A stretch of 64,000 bases of DNA from Polydactylus sextarius (taxonomy: Eukaryota; Chordata; Actinopteri; Polynemidae), in assembly GCA_016801845.1 (NCBI GenBank), contig CM028907.1, forward strand, positions 20,631,098-20,695,097. Reading direction: 5' to 3'. This document shows, one piece after another, positions 24,570-46,543 of this stretch (the first letter of the stretch is position 1; every line of letters begins with the position of its first letter). The translations under genes were made by a program, and so were the position numbers. The notes under the pieces were generated by a model that was given only the letters and a program-made list of their open reading frames with translations, ran no database searches and had not been told where the DNA came from.

Positions 24570-25140
24570 ACCACTGAGTCTTTGGTCTCCAACACTGTCT
24601 TGGCTGTTGACAGCTTATTGTGGGACTTAAAAGTAAATCAAAGTCATCAGGAGCTCAGGTTCATCAAGGACCTCTAGGCACTTGGTTATCATCATTTTCA
24701 CAATCTTAAATGTCTCTGTGTTGCTCAGCTGCACACCTCTAGCATGATGTTGCCACCACCATTTTGATCGTAAGCATAGTATTTATGTGACACAGTGTTT
24801 AGAGTTGAATCCAAAGGGTTACATTTTTTGTCTCATTAGTCTGTCTTGTTAAACCAGACAGTCTTTTCCTCACACTCCCAGGGTCCTTTAAACACTGTCC
24901 TAAACCATCCCCCAGGCCTGATTGCTGGAGTACAGCAGAGAGGTCTATCCTTCTAGCTGGTTCTCCATCTCTAAAGAGAACTTCTAAAGCTCTGTTAGTC
25001 TGATTGCTGGGTTCATGGTCACTTCCCTGACCAAGGTTAATCAGTTAATCAGCATGGCCAAACAATAGAAGCTGGTTAGAGTCCTAATGGTACCAAACTT
25101 CTTCTATTTCACAATTATTGCAAACATAGCAGTTTTATCA
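24570..25140. mobile_element. Decayed dispersed element
   Basis: Phrases such as 'gagtctttggtctc', 'cacactcccagggtc' and 'gttcatggtcacttccctgacc' followed by 'tggtaccaaacttcttc' are characteristic of a high-copy fish repeat. No open frame remains. I do not know its class with certainty and no inverted ends were located. Confidence 0.4.
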
Positions 25141-25439
25141 ATTACAATAAAAAAAGGAAAAAAAAACTGGCAAAATGTAAATGGGTCCCTCACATTGATG
25201 GGAAATACCCAGTCAACACTGTCACTAATCCAAATATGATCACTATGCTCAGGTTGTTTGTTGCATACCACCTGACCTACCTAAGCTGTAGCAACACAAA
25301 GGAAAACTGGCTCTACCTGTACTGCAGCTGTGCTTGTGTCTGTGTGTGTGTGTGTGCACGCGGGTGTGTGCATGTATGCGCGTGACATTTCACAGATAAA
25401 CGCCCCAGATAAGTGTTTCACTTGTTTGCCATGTATTGA

Positions 25440-26250
25440 CTGTTTAAAGAAATGGTCCCACAGCGTTGCCAATTAATTGAAGTTGTCCTAGAAATATCAT
25501 AGTTCTAAAATGGATTGGTACAGGTAAAGGAAGCATGTACAACGTGAACAGGATTGGTCCTAACACAGAACCTTGTGGAACCCCGTGACTGACTGGAGTA
25601 TGCATGGAAAAGTTGTTTACAGGAACAAACTGGAATCTCTCTGATAAGTGTGACTGAAACCAGTCTATTTCAGATCCCGTAATCCTGATGACATGTTCTA
25701 ATCTTTGTAATAAAATCTTATGAATCAAATGCAGCCCTAAGATCCAGCAGGACGAGTATAGAGACAAGTCAATTGTTTAAAGCCATGAAAAGGTTGTTGG
25801 TAACTTTCACTTTCACTGCTATGGTGTGCTCTGAACCATGACTCTAAATCATAAAATAGGCTTTTCCTTTACCAAGTTAAGCTGAGAGGTTTGATATGGG
25901 TCTATAGGTAACATGAATCCATGGAAGGCTTTTTTAAATAAGGGTTTAATAACTGTAACTTTCAAATCCCATGGTACATAGCCAGTTACTAAAGATAACT
26001 TGATCAGAGTCAAGATGGAAGTGTCTGAGATAAAGATACGATCTCCTTGAACACCATGTTGGATGAGGGTCTAAGAGGCAAGTTGTTGGTCTAGATGAAG
26101 ACACTGTGGGATATAAGAATAGACATTTTCTGATAGCGATTAAAATAAAGAATATCTGCAGACTTATCAGGCGTACAGCCTGTTATCTAATTTTCTAGAT
26201 CTAAGAGGAGAGAGGTAATGATTTGCAGATTTTGATTTTATTTAATGTTT
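25440..26250 (-). mobile_element. L2/Maui-type LINE reverse transcriptase remnant
   Basis: On the minus strand the region reads in order 'VTVIKPLFKKAFH' (near 25940), a degraded YRPISNLS, 'DLRAAFDS..HKILLQRLEH' (near 25700), 'SEIDWFQSHLSERFQFV' and then the reverse-transcriptase motif 'HGVPQGSVLGPILFTLYMLPL' split by no stop near 25540-25600. Motif order and the LYMLPL ending are typical of the L2/CR1 group. Frameshifts and a missing catalytic FADD block show that it is dead. Confidence 0.7.
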
Positions 26251-26925
26251 TAATGATGAGGTCCTAGTAAACAGTATGGATTTTCTAACCGAGCCTGCAC
26301 TGCCTGATCTTGTGAAAAGAAAATGCTGTGTCATTGTCATTCTTTCATGTCTTTTAATTCAGTTGCTTTGGAACATCACAGATATCACAGAGACCGGCAC
26401 AAATGAAACCTCCCCACCAAGACCTGTCTCACAGGTCTTAACAGTGTGGTTGTGTACCTATAAGGTCCAGTGCTCAAGAAAAATCAGGCTTAACTTGAAT
26501 CACCCAGCTCTTAGTATGTGGTAGGTTGAATAGACAAGTGTAGGCACACTATAACACTACAATCTGACAGAAGACAGTCTCAGTTCAGACTGTTTTTTAT
26601 CTATGGTTTCCTAATGGTGGATCAAGCTCACATGCCATCAGAGAAGGAGAGTCCATCTGTATTTTGAAGAATTTTAGTGTCATTCCTCAGAGTCACAGGA
26701 TAAAAGTGTCTGACAAATAATGGTGATGAGGATGAAGTATAAAGCTGCAATTTCATGCACAGTATTGTTTGAAGGTTTATCGGATAATACGTGTTTTTGA
26801 ATGTTTGTTTTTCTGAATTTCAGTAGCATTTTGATATGGAGCTGTTTTCTATTTTGTACGTCCTGAATTCTGTATGTCTTGCTCAAGACAACGTTGTCCT
26901 TCATACAATTAAAGGTTGGATCACT

Positions 26926-29900
26926 ATGGCACTGCCTGCTGCCTTTCTGTCTGAAGACCAGTTCACTTGCTCCATCTGTCTGGAGGTGTTCAACAACCCA
27001 GTTTCAACACCATGTGGCCACAGCTTCTGTCAGGCATGCATCACCTCTTACTGGGATGGAAGGGGGAGCAATGCAAAGGTCTACCAATGTCCCCTCTGTA
27101 AGGAGTCCTTCCGCAAGCGACCAGAACTCCATATCAACCTAACCTTGAAGGAAATTACTGAACAATTCAAGCAGATGGCCAACACTGGGGTACCAACTGG
27201 CATAAGTGGTGGAGGAGAAGGCGTGGAGGATACCAATTCACAACTTCACCAAAATCGTCATCCAGGCATGTCTCTTCAACCAAGACCAGGAGAGATGCCA
27301 GGGAGTGTTTTAGCCGAGATGATGTCCCGTTTTCAGAAGCTCCCAGTTTCCAGTATGACTCATACCAATGACCCACAAGCCCAAAGCCCCAGTCAAGTCA
27401 GCACTCACCCAGTTTTTCAGGCTCAGAACAATACACACCACAATCCACCTCCATCATATTCCCCTACCCGCAGGTACCAAACTACACTTCTTAGAATGGG
27501 TTTGATTCAAGCACATAATAATATAGGGGATTAATCTTGGGTGTGCAAAATAATAACAATCAACCATACTTAGAGATTAGATCTACCATCTATAAAGCAT
27601 TAATATCCACTACAGAATTGATTAATTCATTTCATTAATTTCATAGCATAACTATTACTTACAGCAATACATTTTTTTATTTTATTGTTTCTAGAAAAAA
27701 TACACAATTAAATGAAACAATGGTTTTGGTTGTGTCATTTTTGATACTACACTAGTCACAAATTTTAGAAATGTTCAACTTCTTATCCTATACTTGGGAT
27801 CTTTAAAGGTTTCATTTCAACAATTCATCTTTAATGACAGCTTGGACTTTACTGTATTGTCTCAACAGGTCTACTTTGAGAAGTTCAAGTGACTCTTCCT
27901 CCAGTTTGCCACTGTGCCCTGTCCACTACAGGGGCCTGGAGTTCTTCTGTCGTACTGATCGTATCTGTGTGTGCAGTGTCTGCGTGGATGCAGCAGAACA
28001 CAGAGAACACAATATCATTCCTGTAAAAAGGGAATGGCAACTCAAGAAGGTATTGCAATACCACCAGTTTTAATACCATTAAAGTCAGATTTAATTCTGA
28101 CTTTAATTTAAAGTCAGAATTAAATCTTAAAATGTAACTTTTTCTGTATGGTACTTTTCCTCTGTTGTGCTGCTGCAGCAACACTTTTTCAGAAAAGAAT
28201 CTTGACATGCGACAAGGGGGAGGGATTGCTCCCAGTGGTCATGTAAAAAAGACAATTAGAAACACATGAATGACAGCTGTCCCACTGATCCATCCATCCA
28301 TTTACCATTTACAAAGTAATCAGTGTCAGGGAATTACGATGTCTATTGATAACAACATCAGAAGTGTTAACCTTGTTGTGTGGTTTTTGTCCCTCCTAGT
28401 CCCAGTTGGGTATAGTAGAGGTAGAACTGAAGGATCTCATCTGTGAGAAAGAGAGGAAAGTCGAGGAAATACGCAACTCCTTACAAGAAATACAGGTGAG
28501 TTTTAAGTCTGTGCCAATATGGATCATTCAGGTTCAGTCCTGGTTTAAGACTGCAGAGACATTTCAGGACATAATGACCAATTTTCAGTGGGTGTGTTAG
28601 AACATGTTTTTATTCTTTATTTAGGCTGCTGCTGATGGAGAGACTGATGGGCTTGTTTGTGCGTTTTCCAAACTGATCTCCTGCATAGAGCGCTGTCAAG
28701 CTGAAGTATTGGAGGTTAAGAACTGACATGGGATGGATGGATTATTTTTTGCAAAATGTTCATGTTGAGATATGTTAATAATTCCCGTTGACTACAGGTG
28801 ATAGAGATGCGTCGTCGAGCAGCTGAGCACAGGGCTCAGAGTCTGCTGAGAGAGCTGGAGGAGGAGATATCTGAGCTGAAGAAGAGGAGCACAGCACTAA
28901 ATCAGCTGGCTGTGTCTGACGACTACATTCATTTTTTCAAGGTATGGACCAATGAATGAATGAATAAAATACATCCATCTATCCTGCCTGCCTAAAGATA
29001 GTCAGAGGTCTGCGAAAAACATTTTTTATGCCCAGTGGTGGCTGCATCAGTACAACCCACTGTTAACAAGTGAATTATCTACCAGCAGATATTTCCATGT
29101 CTATCTGCAGATGTTCCCAGTCCTGTCAGTCCCTCCACAAGCTAAGGACTGGTCAGGTGTGTCTGTGTCTTCTGAGCTGACCGCGGGCAAGATCCTCAAG
29201 ACTGTCAATCAACTGATGGAGCATTTTCAGGAAGAGATGCGGAAACTGCCCGAAATCTGTGAGTCAGACCTGGTGTGAAACAGCTAATTAAGGATGCTGA
29301 ATTTACACCTACAAACAAAAGCAGTTCTGACTGATCAAGTGCAAAGATTTTGTAATGTTGCCTTAACAAAGGACTTATAACATATTACAATAACAATTGT
29401 ATAATTCAATTTTTTGTCAGGCCAGCGATCCTCATCGGACCTATCTCTACACAGACCCTCTACAAGTAGGTTTCAGCAAATAATGCATCCTTTGTCTGAT
29501 GCTGTTAATGAACCAATAAAAAATAATTAATTAACTATAAAATAAAATAAAAATGATTTGAGAATGATTGATTTTTTTTTTCTACAGGGGTAAAGAGGGT
29601 TCAGGAATATGCAGGTAGGAATTTAAAAAAATCTCTACCTCTTAAGTTTGTCATTTTATATTAGTTTTCCTACCATGTCTTATTTTGATATTTTGCATCA
29701 CTCTCTCTTTCTCTGTCAATGTACAAGTTGACGTCACTTTAGACCCCAAGACAGCACATCCACGTCTCATCATCTCACTAGATAGAAAGCAGGTGCACTG
29801 CAATGATTACCATCAGCAGGTGCCTAACAACCCAGAGCGCTTTGACCGGGTGGTGTGTGTGCTTGCCCAACAGAGCTTCACCTCAGGACGACATTACTGG

Positions 29901-30412
29901 GAGGTGGGTGGGAGACATTTTATTTGAAAATGATGTGAGTGTGCTGTGACGATGTTAAAAAGACTCAGTATGAGTCTTTGTGTTCATGAAAACTTTACAT
30001 GATACTTTACATGATACTACTGCTATACCAATGGCTCTTGTAGGTGGAGGTGGGAGGGAAGACTGACTGGGATCTTGGAGTGGCAACCCGGTCTATCAAC
30101 CGGAAGGGCAAGTTCACCGTAAGCCCCGCCCACGGTTATTGCTTCCTCAGTCTGCGGGACTGCACTGAATATGCTTTCCGAACAGAACCACCAACTAACC
30201 TGACGGTCAGCCCCAGACCATCACGGATTGGAATCTACGTAGACTGTGATAAGGGAGTGGTGTCTTTTTACAACGTTGAAGCCAGAGTGCTCATCTATAC
30301 CTTCACACATAGTTTTCTTGATGCCATCCATCCGTTCTTCAGCCCCTGTACTAATATATCAGGAAGGAATGCAGCTCCACTCATTATTTGCCCTGTGGCA
30401 GTGACAGAGTGA
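26926..30412 (+). CDS. TRIM-family E3 ubiquitin ligase (RING, B-box2, coiled coil, PRY-SPRY)
   Basis: Attaches ubiquitin to targets selected by its C-terminal PRY-SPRY domain; relatives act in antiviral and inflammatory signalling. Exons: (26824)26926-27473, 27869-28049, 28400-28495, 28625-28714, 28798-28941, 29111-29258, 29421-29465, 29588-29614, 29728-29903, 30044-30412; all phases agree, giving 607 residues. RING finger at about 14-62 (CSIC...CGHSFC..C...CPLC). A Ser/Pro/Gln-rich linker follows to about 185. B-box2 at about 195-240 (CPVH...C..D..C..C....H...H). Coiled coil at about 245-345. PRY starts VDVTLDPKTAHPRLIISLD (about 427). SPRY has HYWEVEVGG.TDWDLGVA. The start at 26926 (ACTATGG) gives MALPAAFLSEDQFTC, the usual beginning for this group; an in-frame ATG at 26836 would add 30 residues. 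Closest in feel to fish TRIM39/NF7-like proteins; the exact orthologue is not assigned. Confidence 0.93.
28087..28127. repeat. Perfect palindrome in a TRIM intron
   Basis: Two 20-bp arms with a single central base form an exact inverted repeat. The left arm begins AGATTTAATTCTGAC and the right arm ends GTCAGAATTAAATCT. It starts 37 bp after the donor of the B-box exon (exon end 28049). Confidence 0.85.
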
Positions 30413-30619
30413 CACAAGACAGCATGACTCCTAATGAGGAGCAATTTCACATGCATCCTTGTATCTTAGCTGTGCATCATTGTGTCATGTCACTACAGTT
30501 GATAATGGGCAGGCCACTGTAGTCAGGGCGTCCCTGGTATCTCCTTTAACTCCTGAGAAAAATCAGTTTCTACCTTACTGATGTCTAATCTTCCTCTCTA
30601 AAATTGATATGCTATGGTT

Positions 30620-30845
30620 TTGGTAAATGGACTGCATTTAGTGCTTTTCTAGTCTTCTTGTGATCATTCAAACTCTTTACACTACAGTTGACATTCATCC
30701 ATTCACACAGCACCTCTACACCTAGTGCTGTTTTTCTACGTTACACATTTCATTTCATTCATAGCAATGGAACAGCCATTAGGGGCAGTTTGAGGGTTCA
30801 GTTTCTTGCACTTTGACTGGAGGACAGTAAATGGTATTTTAAATC
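30620..30845. repeat. Decayed dispersed fish repeat
   Basis: It begins 'gtaaatggactgcatttagtgcttt', runs through 'tctttacactacag' and 'ccattcacacagcacc' and ends near 'gacagtaaatgg'. This matches the common fish repeat that opens 'aaatggactgtatttata'. A shorter, more decayed relative lies at 23090-23235. It is non-coding. Confidence 0.5.
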
Positions 30846-31115
30846 TATATGAATATAGATCTCACATAATACATTGTTGATAAATGTTCAACCATAACTC
30901 AAGGAGACCTGCTCACATAAATATAACTCAAATAGAAACTGTTTCAGTTGGAATACTCAAGTCAGAATGCCTCAAAAGAAAAGGATCTCTTGAACAGTAA
31001 AGAATTTTTTTCCTCAAAAATAACATTATGTATGTTTGTTTTTAAAATATTTTCATAAGGTAAATTACCCCTGCTATGCTTCATTTGCCTGCAGTAAGCA
31101 GTATGTCAAGTGTGT

Positions 31116-31118
<3 letters not shown>

Positions 31119-31162
<44 letters not shown>
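31119..31162. repeat. (GT)n microsatellite
   Basis: About 22 uninterrupted GT units lie in the TRIM 3' region. Confidence 0.95.
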
Positions 31163-31166
<4 letters not shown>

Positions 31167-32034
31167 TGAAGTTCATACAAATAATAAATATTTTTTAAAA
31201 TGAACATGAAACTGAAGCAACAAATGTATGATTGGATATGTTTGCTATACAGTTTTTTAATGTGGAAAACAATACATCTTGTAAAATGACCTCAAATGCA
31301 GACAAAAGGTTTAGTGAATATGGAACCCCAATTAAAACATATGGGATATATTAAAATAAATATTGAATGTTGGCTGTTGTTTTGATAAAAGTGTCTGTTA
31401 AATTAACGCATATAATGTATCTGCAGAGGTACAAACATTGCTGGAATCAAATTCTCCAAACTCATTATCTCAATATTTTTAAGCAAGTAGTAAATATGAC
31501 AAAAAGGATAACAAAAACAGCACACAGAGTTATGCGTAACCATATTTGTTTATTTCCAGATCATTGCACGCCAATTTCTAGTTGTGAAAAAAAAATGGGA
31601 ATGAAGTGAAAACAATGGTTTAACATCAGAAATTATGGAATAAAAGTTATCCTTTGAGTATGTGTCACTCTTCCGCTCAACAGCACATACACACACAGTG
31701 TGTGGAATGATCTGTACGATAAATATTCATACCTGCTTCACATGCCACTTTTTATGTTACAACAGTGTAATCAAAATGTATATATACACATAAGATACTA
31801 GATGTCAAAGAATGTGTGAGTGTGAGTGTGCAGTTTTCTAGGCCAGAAACACATAAAAAAACACTATTAGCACAGATTTAAATAAAGCACCATCTAGAAA
31901 AAGTCTAGTGTGGTACTGCAAAGTGCTTCAAACTAAAATGCAAAAATAAAGAATTTACATAACAAACCCCGATGAGGAGTCCCTTAAATCCCCGAAGCAA
32001 CAGATATCAGTGTTTGTCTTTCTCTTTCTTGGTT

Positions 32035-32036
<2 letters not shown>

Positions 32037-32097
<61 letters not shown>
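32037..32097. repeat. Compound (CT)n(CA)n microsatellite
   Basis: About ten CT units join directly to about twenty CA units, in the region of the tesk1 3' UTR. Confidence 0.95.
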
Positions 32098-32100
<3 letters not shown>

Positions 32101-32608
32101 GTCAGCTGCTATAAAATGTAAATAAATAAATGCAAGTAAATCTTTATTCATTATTATAAATATTACACCTATAGCTAATGTGAATCAATTAAACAGAATC
32201 AAAAACAGCTGCAGGTACATACGGTCCAGTACCTGCAGCTGCACTGTGCTGGCAGAGGTAAAACACATTCACATCTGTCATTTTATCTTCATGCCATACA
32301 GAAGGGGCTGGCCTCACCAGTGCACCAGTGTGAGCCTGCAGACAGGCACTACCAGGGCTGCCATGCAAAACAAAAGCATTTTGATTTCTCTCAAACCCCC
32401 CAAGGGAGGGATTACAAAATGTACACCACTGTTACCAAATAGTACTGTATAAATTCAATGATAATCCCAGTTTATTACTTGCAGTTATCATTATTTTTGT
32501 AGCTTTGGCCGTCATTTCTATAGGGAATGAAAATGCTGATGAGAATTACAATACATTAAAACTGAACGAAGCATGAGCCACTTCACTCTCACTTCACTTC
32601 AGCTACGT

Positions 32609-32642
<34 letters not shown>
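32609..32642. repeat. (CA)n microsatellite
   Basis: About 16 uninterrupted CA units, in the probable tesk1 3' UTR. Confidence 0.95.
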
Positions 32643-32643
<1 letters not shown>

Positions 32644-33162
32644 CCTGTAACTGTGTAACTTAATGTTTAATCATGTTTCATGTTCACAGATGTCACCAGT
32701 TAAGATGGTGAACACAATGTTCTTACTGGCCATAACTACAAAAATAAGCCAAGTCATAAACTGGAACTATATGTTAATGTGTTAGCTCAGCTACGCACTA
32801 GTATTCCAAGACAAATGAAAGCCGCACATTGATCTTGGTTTAGTTTGGCTAGCCAGACAAGGGGCATGTATCACTGAAAGCTGCTCTGTTCTGTTCCAAC
32901 AGCAGTGGTAGTAGTAGTGTTCGACTTGACTGCTCACTGTTCATGCTCAAAGCTCAGCACACTTTGTTTGAACCATTTGTGGCTCAGATCGTGTGAGTGT
33001 GTAGTTGGTACACTATCACGGTTTTCACTGTCACATTGATTTGTTGTGTTTAATCCTCCAACCCACCAGGTGGCACTCTAATCATCCACATATTTACCAT
33101 TTTCACTGTGACTGCACAGAATTACCAACACATCTTTTCTTGATCAGCTCACCTCACCAGGC

Positions 33163-43984
<10,822 letters not shown>

Positions 43985-44018
43985 GATGCTAGCAGAGACC
44001 ACCAATCGTCCTGTCCTT

Positions 44019-44224
44019 CTATCCCACGAGAAAACGAAAATATTTAAATGTTAGACTGAAGGAGTCTTGAAGTACCAGGAGATGATGTCTCCTCACGTCG
44101 TAACATTTCATTGATCAAAACATCTCCCGGGGCTTATGCCTGACTTAAACACCTGGTAGTCTATCTAGGTTATAGCTCTGACTGCATCAACGTCGATGAA
44201 AGCTGCAACGGAGTTTAAACTTAC
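44019..44224 (-). other. tesk1: tesk1 5' UTR intron
   Basis: On the minus strand a strong donor (TATAG|GTAAGTTT, exon edge 44225) and an acceptor (CTCGTGGGATAG, exon edge 44018) define a 206-bp intron inside the 5' UTR. Exon 2 would thus run from 44018 through the start codon at 43984. Confidence 0.5.
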
Positions 44225-44400
44225 CTATAAAATGGATCTTAAATATCCATAAAGCGAGGGGGCGAGCTCCTGATGGCTCCTGAACGCCGCCGCACCGCGC
44301 TGGTCCTCACTGCCACCGTCATCTCCTCAGGTTGGATGTTGTGGATGCTGCACAATGACTTCCGGTGCGTCCAGTGCGGCTGTGTAAGAATATTATAACG
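44225..44400 (-). promoter_or_regulatory. tesk1: tesk1 promoter / non-coding exon 1
   Basis: This GC- and CpG-rich patch contains ACTTCCGGT (44358-44366), an ETS-type site (ACCGGAAGT on the minus strand), just upstream of an exon that ends in the donor at 44225. It is typical of a TATA-less promoter. CpG richness continues to about 44900, so the region may be bidirectional. Confidence 0.55.
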
Positions 44401-44631
44401 ACATTAGAAGAACAGGAGAACAACATACTAGCGCCACATAAAGGACGCACAGCATCATCTCAGCTGAGCCCGGGCCCGGCTGCTGCTGCTGCTGCTGGTG
44501 ACGGTGTCCAACCTCCACCGGATAACACTGCACCACCAGGGAATATCAGGATAAAAATAAGGGCGGTTCTAATACCTCTTAAATAGTTCCTTTGATTTTT
44601 TTAATTATTTCATTTGATTTGACGAGGCATC

Positions 44632-44682
44632 ATGTCGAAGTCGAAGGATCCCATAGACATCGAGCTGCCATCACTTGGTAAC
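44632..44682 (+). CDS. Possible first coding exon head-to-head with tesk1
   Basis: In the CpG-rich region, ATGTCGAAGTCGAAGGATCC opens a frame reading MSKSKDPIDIELPSL, with a possible donor (CACTTG|GTAACG) after it. Without splicing it stops after 22 codons. I recognise no protein from it and could not find a second exon, so it may be an upstream open frame or chance. It is recorded because it lies where a divergent gene would start. Confidence 0.2.
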
Positions 44683-45182
44683 GGGAGCTGTCAGTGACGG
44701 GAGGGCTGCGGAGGAAGCAGCAGGGGCGGCGGCTGCTCACCTCAGGTCGGTGTTGGTAGGAATATAGACCCGGTCCGACGGTCGGAGGTGAATTGAAGCC
44801 AGAAATATCACCAGGCAGTTCGGCGGTGGCTGCTGATAATCCGCCTGGATTTCATCTTCACCAGCCGCCCGCTGGGGCAACTTCCATTATGGTGAAGCTG
44901 ACGAGAGTGATACACGGGACTTCCTGTTTGTTTGTTTGTTTTTCTGTACTTGATAAACTCCCAAAAATGTAGAAGCAGAAGATTTTTTTTGTGTGTTTCT
45001 TCTTTACAATAGAAGTTTTCGATGATGATGATCAACAAACAAATTATCATTATATTTCTCTTGTAATTCAGAAATTTCCATTTAATCAATGACTTTCCAT
45101 TTTTGCAGCTTTTAAACTAGCAAAGAAAAACATACTCGTTAATTATTTGTGTGCATTTTTGTCTCTAAGTTATGCTGCTGTG

Positions 45183-45213
45183 ACATTTCCCTGGTGGAAT
45201 AAATAAAGTAAAC

Positions 45214-45297
<84 letters not shown>

Positions 45298-45336
45298 GTC
45301 TATCTATCTGTCTATCTATCTGTCTATCCATCTATC

Positions 45337-45424
<88 letters not shown>
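45183..45424. repeat. (TATC)n array seeded by a repeat tail
   Basis: About 50 TATC units with interruptions (TC loss near 45261 and 45331, CTGTC units near 45297-45325). It is preceded by 'tttccctggtggaataaataaagta', the familiar 3' tail of fish retroposons that end in TATC repeats, so the array probably grew from such a tail. Confidence 0.9.
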
Positions 45425-45425
<1 letters not shown>

Positions 45426-45531
45426 AACGTCTCGGTTTGTGTATCAATGTAACTAATTTGTAACAAAACAGAAGTAAGTGGACGATGAAGAATTGTGTTT
45501 GCATCAAATTGCAGCATTTAATGTCACTTAG

Positions 45532-45606
45532 TTACTATTATTATTAGTATCATTATTGTTGTTGTTATTATTATTATTATCATTATCATTATTATCATCA
45601 TTATTT
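45532..45606. repeat. Interrupted (TTA)n microsatellite
   Basis: An imperfect run of TTA/TTG/TCA trinucleotides. Confidence 0.85.
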
Positions 45607-45739
45607 GTATTTTATATGTATTATCCTGAGAACCTTGTTTAAAATTTAACGTGTCGACCCTTGAAGACTTTTATTTTGAAAAGTAAGCCTTGAAATATCC
45701 TGTGTGTTTGTCTATAACTTCACTATAACTTGAGCACCT

Positions 45740-45920
45740 GGTGCTCAGAGGCCGGAGCAGATTTAGCGGCTCTGATTGGAGACGTTGAGAAGCGTCAGAG
45801 CTCTGACGTCAGTTCTGGAATCAGTTTGTCTCTCTTACTGAAGGCCGACAACACATAGACTGACAACAATGACCGATCCCGGACCAGATGTACTGCTAAG
45901 CCGGAAGTGGTGCAATGACA
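45740..45920. promoter_or_regulatory. Promoter-like cluster with full CRE, no assigned gene
   Basis: In an AT-rich setting this CpG-containing patch carries an inverted CCAAT box (GATTGG, 45774-45779), a full palindromic CRE TGACGTCA (45804-45811) and an ETS-type CCGGAAGTGG (45901-45910), all within about 140 bp. The plus strand has a 21-codon open frame starting at 45868 (MTDPGPDVLLS...). It could be an alternative tesk1 promoter 1.5 kb upstream or the start of an unrecognised transcript. Confidence 0.35.
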
Positions 45921-46159
45921 CACATTATAATTAACAAATAAATTTTAATCTAAGTGAGGTCGATAGAGTTATTTTGTGAATAATTTGCAAATGTAGATAA
46001 AGAAATGCTTTAAATGTTGAAATTGTGAACATAACTTGCAAATGTGAACATAAAAGGTAAAAAAAAAAATAGATATAAATCATGTATTTACAAATATTTT
46101 CAATACACAGGAGATGTTACCATAGAGGTTTTTTTTTTTTTTAAAGATCAACTCAATAT

Positions 46160-46165
46160 TTTATT
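46160..46165 (-). terminator. Minus-strand AATAAA followed by an A-run
   Basis: On the minus strand AATAAA is followed about 17-20 nt later by some 14 A residues (T-run 46128-46142 on the plus strand). It lies about 380 bp downstream of the stop of the small exon at 46544-46659 and could be its 3' end. Confidence 0.35.
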
Positions 46166-46543
46166 TTCCATCACGGAGCGTGAGGTGATCCCAGATAATG
46201 CAAGTATAACTGAGACTGTATAAGATGTAAAACTGAGACAAACAACAAACTACATTCAAATATTTACAGTTAAAAGTTGGTGTAGTGACCAAAATGTTCC
46301 TTTTTTTAGTTTTATAACTCTTGGGAAAATCGTGTGCATAATTTGAAAAAGGCAACCAGGTAACATTGAGGTAACATTATAGCAATATCAACCTACACTA
46401 TACACACAACAAAAATCAGGTGTCAGGACATCAGGACACAAAGGGCTGACACTTCCACTGTGGGACATTTCTTCTTTGGTCCATCTCAAGGCACTGCTGG
46501 CTCGCTCAAATGTGTAGTAATGACAATGACAACAGGGACATGG

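Larger units (their letters stand above)
23710..26823 (+). other. Presumed intron 1 of the TRIM gene
   Basis: This 3.1 kb contains a decayed dispersed element at about 24570-25140 and an L2-type LINE remnant at about 25440-26250 on the minus strand. A short (GT)n tract lies near 25339-25354. There is no other coding sign. Confidence 0.5.
30413..33162. other. Spacer between the convergent TRIM and tesk1 genes
   Basis: This holds the 3' UTRs of two genes that face each other. Candidate AATAAA signals are at 31183-31188 (plus strand, TRIM) and, on the minus strand, at 32143-32148 (tesk1). It also contains a dispersed repeat at 30620-30845 and three CA/GT or CT microsatellites. I see no further exon. 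Confidence 0.5.

Noticed and set aside
45183..45424. Regular array that might suggest CRISPR
   Set aside because: It is a simple tetranucleotide microsatellite without spacers, in a vertebrate genome.
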